This document shows, piece by piece, positions 59,549-64,000 of a DNA stretch of 64,000 nt (within the stretch, counting starts at the first letter, position 1; the number at the start of each line of letters is the position of its first letter). The stretch covers positions 42,093-106,092 of the forward strand of contig JASJBI010000020.1 of NCBI GenBank assembly GCA_030066595.1, read 5' to 3'. The translations under genes and the position numbers were made by a program. This DNA is from Alphaproteobacteria bacterium. GTDB lineage: Bacteria; Pseudomonadota; Alphaproteobacteria; JAJFFI01. The notes under the pieces are model-generated. The model was not told the DNA's origin. It searched no databases and worked only from the letters and a program-made list of their open reading frames with translations.

Positions 59549-60289
59549 TCAGCCCTTGCTGACCAGCCGGTTCACGGTGGGGCTGATCAGGACCTCGTTG
59601 ACGCAGACCCGCGCGGGCATGCGGGCCACATAGAGAATCGTCGCGGCCAGGTCCTCGGGCTGCAGCATGCGCGCCTTGTCCTCGGGCGTGGGCGGCACCG
59701 GCCGCTTGTCCAAAATGGGCGTAGACACTTCACCGGGACAGATCACGGAGGCGCGGATGCCGTTCTCGGACTCTTCCAGGTTGAGGCTGGCGCTCATGGC
59801 CAGGAGGCCGTGCTTGGCCGCGTTGTAGGCCGGTCCCGTGACGTAGCTGTCGTAGCGGCCGGCCCAGGACGCGATGTTGATGATCAATCCGTCCTTGCGG
59901 GCGCGCATGTCGGGCAGCACCGCGTCGACACAGTAATAGGCGCCGTTCAGGTCGATGGCGACGACCCGGTCCCAATCGGCGGGCGTCATCTCGGGCCAGT
60001 GGCGATTCGGGACGTTGATCCCGGCGCAGTTGACCAGGATGTCGATTCGGCCATGGCGCTCCCGGATCCGCTCGGCGGCCGCCTTGACAGCGGCGGCGTC
60101 GGCAATGTCCAGGGGCTCAACCTCGGCCCGGCCGCCAGCGCCGCCGATCTCCGCAGCCGTCTCTTCCAGGGGCTCCCGGCGGCGCCCCGTCAGCACGACC
60201 AGCGCGCCCGCCTTGGCCAGCGCCACGGCTCCGGCTTCGCCGATGCCGCTGCCTGCGCCGGTGATCCAAACGATCTTGTCGTCCAGCAT
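59549..60289 (-). CDS. SDR-family oxidoreductase
   Basis: 246 residues, NAD(P)-dependent short-chain dehydrogenase. Cofactor motif VWITGAGSGIGEAGAVALAK near 8, LVNCAGINVPNRHWPEMTP near 86, catalytic Tyr/Lys in GPAYNAAKHGLLAMSASLNL near 152. The substrate is not evident. Downstream of the LiuR-controlled enoyl-CoA hydratase only in the sense that the two genes share the strand; 153 bp, including the operator, separate them. Confidence 0.93.
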   Translation of the reverse strand: MLDDKIVWITGAGSGIGEAGAVALAKAGALVVLTGRRREPLEETAAEIGGAGGRAEVEPLDIADAAAVKAAAERIRERHGRIDILVNCAGINVPNRHWPEMTPADWDRVVAIDLNGAYYCVDAVLPDMRARKDGLIINIASWAGRYDSYVTGPAYNAAKHGLLAMSASLNLEESENGIRASVICPGEVSTPILDKRPVPPTPEDKARMLQPEDLAATILYVARMPARVCVNEVLISPTVNRLVSKG

Positions 60290-60356
60290 GTGTATCCCCC
60301 CTGTCTTGCCGGTTCACACTTAGCGAAGCCCCGCGGCCGCGTCCACCGGCTTCCGG

Positions 60357-61475
60357 TCATGCCCTCGCCCGCACGAAGTCCCGGATACGCGGCACGATCT
60401 CGTCGCGCCAACGCGCGCCATGATAGGTGCCGAAATGGCCGACGCCCGGCTGCACATAGTGGGCGCGCCGGTCAGCCGGAATGCCGGCGCACAGGTCCTG
60501 GGCGGCCCGGGTCTGACCCGGGCCCGATACGTCGTCCTGATCGCCTTCGACCGTCATCAGCGCGGTACGCGAGATCGCCGCGGGCTGCACCGTCTGCCCG
60601 CGCCACCGCAGGCGGCCGCGCGGCAGGTCGTGGCCGCGAAACACGGCCTGGACGTTCTCCAGAAAGAACTCCGCCGTCAGGTCCATCATGGTCACATAGT
60701 GGGCGAAGAACGGGTGCCGGAGGGCATCCAGTCCGTCGTCAAGCGCGAGCTTGCGCGCAAGCTCCCGGCCGTCCGCGATGTGGCGGGCGAGATAGGCGAG
60801 CAGCCCCGCGAGCTGGACGACGCCGGGATAGATCCGCCGGCCCGCGCCCGGAGGACCGGCCGGCACGGTGACGATGACGTTCCGTTCGTACCAGTCCAGC
60901 GAGCGGCCAGCCAGGAGACGGTCGACCCGGGTGACGCCCACGCGCGGATCCACCGTACCGGCCATGAGGATCAGCGAGCGGGGCGTTGCCCGGTCGTCCA
61001 TGGCGGCCAGCAACGCGGTGGCGGCGAGCGCCGGCACGGCCGATTGGCAGAGGCCCATGACGTGCGTCTCCGGGCCGAGATGCCGCAGGAAATCCATGAC
61101 TGTGCCGATGTTGTCGGCAAGACCAAAGGGGCCGGCCTTTAGCGGGACCTGGCGCGCGTCGGCCCAGTCCGTGACGAAGACGTCGTGGTCGGGCAGGAGG
61201 GCCGCGACGGTGTCGCGCATCATCACCGCGAAATGGCCGGCCAGCGGGGCGACGAGGAGCATCCGGGGGTCGTTCCGCCGGCCCTCCCGCTCGAAGTGCA
61301 GCAGCGTGCAGAACGGCCGGTCCAGCACCGCCACCTCGCGCACCGCGGCCGGCGCGCCCGCGATCACCGTCTGGGCGATGCCGAAGGACGGCTTGCCGGC
61401 GCGCAGGACCGGCGTGCCGAGTAGCGCGGCGGTCAGGCCCGTGGCGGTGCCATAGGGATCGAAGGGACGGAACAT
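60357..61475 (-). CDS. phaZ: intracellular polyhydroxyalkanoate depolymerase
   Basis: 372 residues from ATG 61475. Mobilises polyhydroxybutyrate granules. No signal peptide. N-terminal FRPFDPYGTATGLTAALLGT near 3; LVAPLAGHFAVMMRDTVAAL near 75; HDVFVTDWADARQVPLKAGP near 98; and HVMGLCQSAVPALAATALLA near 140, whose Cys replaces the usual Ser as in the intracellular nPHB depolymerase family. VEGDQDDVSGPGQTRAAQDL near 310 and GVGHFGTYHGARWRDEIVPR near 345 carry Asp and His. Pairs functionally with the phasin at 19.5 kb. Confidence 0.9.
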   Translation of the reverse strand: MFRPFDPYGTATGLTAALLGTPVLRAGKPSFGIAQTVIAGAPAAVREVAVLDRPFCTLLHFEREGRRNDPRMLLVAPLAGHFAVMMRDTVAALLPDHDVFVTDWADARQVPLKAGPFGLADNIGTVMDFLRHLGPETHVMGLCQSAVPALAATALLAAMDDRATPRSLILMAGTVDPRVGVTRVDRLLAGRSLDWYERNVIVTVPAGPPGAGRRIYPGVVQLAGLLAYLARHIADGRELARKLALDDGLDALRHPFFAHYVTMMDLTAEFFLENVQAVFRGHDLPRGRLRWRGQTVQPAAISRTALMTVEGDQDDVSGPGQTRAAQDLCAGIPADRRAHYVQPGVGHFGTYHGARWRDEIVPRIRDFVRARA

Positions 61476-61550
61476 GCTGCCCACTAGGATAAGGGGTCCG
61501 GCCGCTCAGTGGCAGCGGCCGGCGAACCGGAGGCCGCCCGAACGAAATCC

Positions 61551-62597
61551 CTAGCCTGCGGCCGCGCCCGGCATCTCCGCCTGGGCGAAGGCCGGCAGCC
61601 GGAACTTGCGCCTATACGCGCCCGGCGTGATCCCGGTGATGCGCTTGAACAGGCGCCGGAAGAAGGCCGGATCCTCGTAGCCCACGGCCCAGCCGATCTC
61701 GTCGATCGGCGCGTCGGTCCGTTCGAGCCGCCGTTTCGCCTCCTCGACGCGCAGGTGCTGGACGTAGACGATGGGCGCCAGGCCGGTGGCCTTCGAAAAG
61801 CGGCGCTTGAAGCTGCGTTCGGCCAGCCCGGAGCGCCGCACCATCTCGTCCACCGGGGCCGCGACGCTGTGGTGATCGCCGAGCCACCGCTGGGCGTCCA
61901 GGATCGCGGCGTCGCCGTGATCGGTCGGCGCCTCGAAGGCGACATAGGGCGACTGGCCATCGGTGTGCCACTGCAACAGCAGGAACTTGGCGATTGCCTG
62001 GGCCGCGGTCGGCCCGACCTGCCGGGCCACCAGATAGAGCACCAGATCGTGCCACGAGGCCGAAGCGCCGGACATCACGAACTCCTGGCGCTCGCCGGTG
62101 GCCACCAGCACCTTGGCGAGGTTCAGCCGGACCTGCGGAAAGTTCTCCCGGAAGGTGCGGGCATAGGCCCAGTGGATGGTGGCGTCCCGGCCGTCCAGCA
62201 AACCGGTCTCGGCCAAGAGCAGCACACCCGAACAGGCCGAGCACAGGATCGCGCCCCGGTCGTGCATGGCCCGAAGCCAGTCGACCAGCGCCGAATAGCG
62301 GCCGGCGACCCATTCGCCGTCTTCGACCATGACCGAGGGGATGATGACGATGTCCGTGCGATCCACGTCGTCGATCGCCCGGTGCGGGGTGAGCGGGAGC
62401 CCGCTGGCAGTGGGCGTCTCGACCGGGGTCGGCGCGACGATCTCGGCACGGAACGCGGTTTCCGCCGGGATCGCCGCGTCGAAACTGCCCAACAGCGGGA
62501 AGCAGTTGAACACGTCGTAGATGCCGCTGATCGTCGAGACCAGCGCGTCCGGCATCGCCACCAGGCTCACATCGATGGGGCTCGCGGGTCTGGTCAT
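61551..62597 (-). CDS. GlxA-family AraC-type transcriptional regulator
   Basis: 348 residues. N-terminal DJ-1/PfpI-like domain (about 8-200, with ILCSACSGVLLLAETGLLDG near 133 and DATIHWAYARTFRENFPQVR) followed by an AraC/XylS double helix-turn-helix (about 245-330, LAERSFKRRFSKATGLAPIV, GYEDPAFFRRLFKRITGITP). GlxA-type proteins often govern carnitine, glycine betaine or arginine use; the target here is unknown. Divergent from a small exported protein gene. Confidence 0.93.
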   Translation of the reverse strand: MTRPASPIDVSLVAMPDALVSTISGIYDVFNCFPLLGSFDAAIPAETAFRAEIVAPTPVETPTASGLPLTPHRAIDDVDRTDIVIIPSVMVEDGEWVAGRYSALVDWLRAMHDRGAILCSACSGVLLLAETGLLDGRDATIHWAYARTFRENFPQVRLNLAKVLVATGERQEFVMSGASASWHDLVLYLVARQVGPTAAQAIAKFLLLQWHTDGQSPYVAFEAPTDHGDAAILDAQRWLGDHHSVAAPVDEMVRRSGLAERSFKRRFSKATGLAPIVYVQHLRVEEAKRRLERTDAPIDEIGWAVGYEDPAFFRRLFKRITGITPGAYRRKFRLPAFAQAEMPGAAAG

Positions 62598-62746
62598 AGC
62601 GCCCTCCCTGGCATGAATCGACCGGTTTTGGCGATTCTGGCTCTAACCGCGGGCGCATGCAACGGCCATTCTGTGCGGCACTCCCGAACGCTTGCGGACG
62701 GCGCTTTTCCATTGCCTCCCGAGCGACAACCAGGAAAGGCAAACCG

Positions 62747-63073
62747 ATGACCAACCCAATCCGAACGATTCTGACGAGCGGCGCCGTCGCGGTCGTGCTC
62801 GTTGCCGCTGCTCTGCCGGCGATCGCGGCTGGCAAGAGCAAGACCAAGCACCTCTATGCGTCCCGCGACCAGGTCCGGGCCGCCTGCGAAGCGCAGGGCG
62901 GCTCGGGCTGGGGCTACAACGCCAACAGCGGCCGGTACGGCTGCATCTCGAACGATGGCTGGATCGAATGCGACTCCGACGGAGACTGCGCGGGCGGCCG
63001 CGCGGACCGGCGCCCGGCTGCATCCGGCGGATCCGCGGCCGGACAGACCCAGCCCGCCCAGGCGCAACAGTGA
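62747..63073 (+). CDS. small exported cysteine-containing protein
   Basis: 108 residues from ATG 62747 behind AGGAAAGG. Sec signal peptide (MTNPIRTILTSGAVAVVLVA, cleaved after AIA near 27). The mature part, about 28-90, has four cysteines (ACEAQGGSG, GRYGCISNDGW, IECDSDGDC), likely two disulfides; the C-terminal 25 residues are low-complexity Ser/Ala/Gln. Family not recognised. 29 bp before the methyltransferase gene. Confidence 0.7.
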   Translation: MTNPIRTILTSGAVAVVLVAAALPAIAAGKSKTKHLYASRDQVRAACEAQGGSGWGYNANSGRYGCISNDGWIECDSDGDCAGGRADRRPAASGGSAAGQTQPAQAQQ

Positions 63074-63102
63074 CCTGCCGCAACACGCTGATGGAGGCTG
63101 AA

Positions 63103-64000
63103 ATGGACGGAACCCCTTCACCGATCGACGAGCACAAGCTCAACCAGTTCCTCGAACGCGCCGTCGGCGACCTCTCGGCGGGCTATGGCGGCGTGATGGT
63201 GAGCCTCGGGCGCAAGCTCGGCCTGTACAAGGCGATGGCCGGCGCCGGACCGGTCAACGCCCAGGAGGTCGCCAGGCGGGCCGGCTGCGCCGAGCGCTAT
63301 GTGCGCGAGTGGCTCAACAGCCAGGCGGCCGGCGGCTATGTGCTGCATCACGCGGCGAGCGAGACCTACGAGCTCAGCCCCGAGCAGGCGACCGTCTTGG
63401 CGGACGACGAGAGCGCGGTGCATCTGCCGCCCGCCTGGGACGTGGTCGCGTCGATGTGGTTCGACGAGGACCAGGCGATCGCCGCCTTTCGCAGCGGGGC
63501 CGGGGTGCCCTGGGGCGATCACGACGAGCGGCTGTTCTGCGGCGTCGCCGCCTTCTATCGCAACGCCTATCGCGGCCAGCTGGTGCAGAGCTGGCTGCCG
63601 GCGCTGGACGGCGTCATTGATCGGTTGACGTCCGGCGCCCGGGTCCTGGACGTGGGCTGCGGGCACGGCCATTCCACGGTGATCATGGCCGAGGCCTTCC
63701 CAAGGTCGCGCTTTTCGGGCGTCGACACCCATGCGGGCTCCATAGAGGCGGCGCGGGAGACCGCGCGCCAGGCGGGCGTGGCGGACCGGGTCGACTTCGC
63801 GGTCGGGGACGCTGCCAGTTACCCGCCCGAGGGTTTCGACCTGATCTGCTTCTTCGACTGCCTGCACGACATGGGCGACCCCGTGGGCGCGGCGCGGCAT
63901 GCGGCCAAATCCCTCGCCAAGGACGGGACCGTGATGCTGGTCGAGCCCTTCGCCAACGACCGGGTCGAGGACAATCTGAACCCGGTGGGGCGCCTCTACT
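63103..64000 (+). CDS. class I SAM-dependent methyltransferase (partial, runs off the window)
   Basis: At least 299 residues from ATG 63103, preceded by GGAGG; the 3' end lies beyond the window. N-terminal winged-helix-like region (about 10-95: VSLGRKLGLYKAMAGAGPVN) and a Rossmann methyltransferase domain with SAM motif VLDVGCGHGHSTVIMAEAFP near 182. CFFDCLHDMGDPVGAARHAA near 248 is the post-motif block seen in Rv2258c-type methyltransferases. Substrate unknown. Confidence 0.85.
   Translation, partial: MDGTPSPIDEHKLNQFLERAVGDLSAGYGGVMVSLGRKLGLYKAMAGAGPVNAQEVARRAGCAERYVREWLNSQAAGGYVLHHAASETYELSPEQATVLADDESAVHLPPAWDVVASMWFDEDQAIAAFRSGAGVPWGDHDERLFCGVAAFYRNAYRGQLVQSWLPALDGVIDRLTSGARVLDVGCGHGHSTVIMAEAFPRSRFSGVDTHAGSIEAARETARQAGVADRVDFAVGDAASYPPEGFDLICFFDCLHDMGDPVGAARHAAKSLAKDGTVMLVEPFANDRVEDNLNPVGRLY

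Overview
High-GC (roughly 65 percent by eye) bacterial chromosome segment. Gene content and order point to an alphaproteobacterium, probably Rhodospirillales-like: MucR/Ros regulator, LdtR-type regulator beside an L,D-transpeptidase, K+-independent H+-pumping pyrophosphatase, HemB without the zinc cysteines, a phasin and an intracellular PHB depolymerase, and the order bamE / CBP3 / yceD-rpmF-plsX-fabH-ihfA-merR / tRNA-Pro. No integrase, transposase, rRNA or CRISPR array was seen.

Layout. 0-3.3 kb: two alpha/beta hydrolases and hemB. 3.3-9.8 kb: fused isobutyryl-CoA mutase icmF, then an accessory-looking stretch with a DUF1353 gene, a diverged second copy of the icmF 3' end, and a membrane KAP-type NTPase with a possible macro-like N-terminus. 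10-12.9 kb: Lrp regulator divergent from an amino-acid dehydrogenase, a LysE-type exporter, a lipoprotein. 13.2-18.9 kb: infA with a 52-residue zinc-ribbon protein, a cell-wall cluster (DUF882 protein, L,D-transpeptidase, LdtR), an RpoH-type sigma factor and a MarR regulator with a cysteine-rich tail. 19.5-28.3 kb: phasin, glutaryl-CoA dehydrogenase, complete liv transport operon, MucR. 28.6-38.7 kb: rpiB, then glyA-nrdR-ribD-ribE-ribBA-ribH-nusB-thiL as one tightly packed unit, a FliL-like protein and hppA. 38.7-44.1 kb: envelope, ribosome and lipid-synthesis housekeeping block and tRNA-Pro(GGG). 44.1-51.5 kb: O-GlcNAc-transferase-like protein, pentapeptide-repeat protein, cutA, MFS transporter, VOC protein and several small proteins. 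51.5-64 kb: a cyanophycin-synthetase-like enzyme whose Mur-ligase half looks dead, metY, a CoA-binding protein, three enoyl-CoA hydratases, OsmC, an SDR, PHB depolymerase, a GlxA-type regulator and a methyltransferase cut by the window end.

How it fits together. Branched-chain amino acid handling recurs: liv uptake, Lrp plus Leu/Val/Phe dehydrogenase, LysE-type export, and icmF. icmF and the enoyl-CoA hydratase at 58.6 kb share an exactly identical 26-bp sequence around a LiuR-like inverted repeat in their upstream regions, 56 kb apart, so they probably belong to one acyl-CoA regulon. Phasin and PhaZ indicate polyhydroxybutyrate storage. The most unusual items are the icmF-tail/KAP-NTPase region, the half-dead CphA-like enzyme next to metY, the shared LiuR-like operators, and the palindromic infA promoter region. 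RibBA has lost its GTP cyclohydrolase II zinc site, so that step must be encoded elsewhere.
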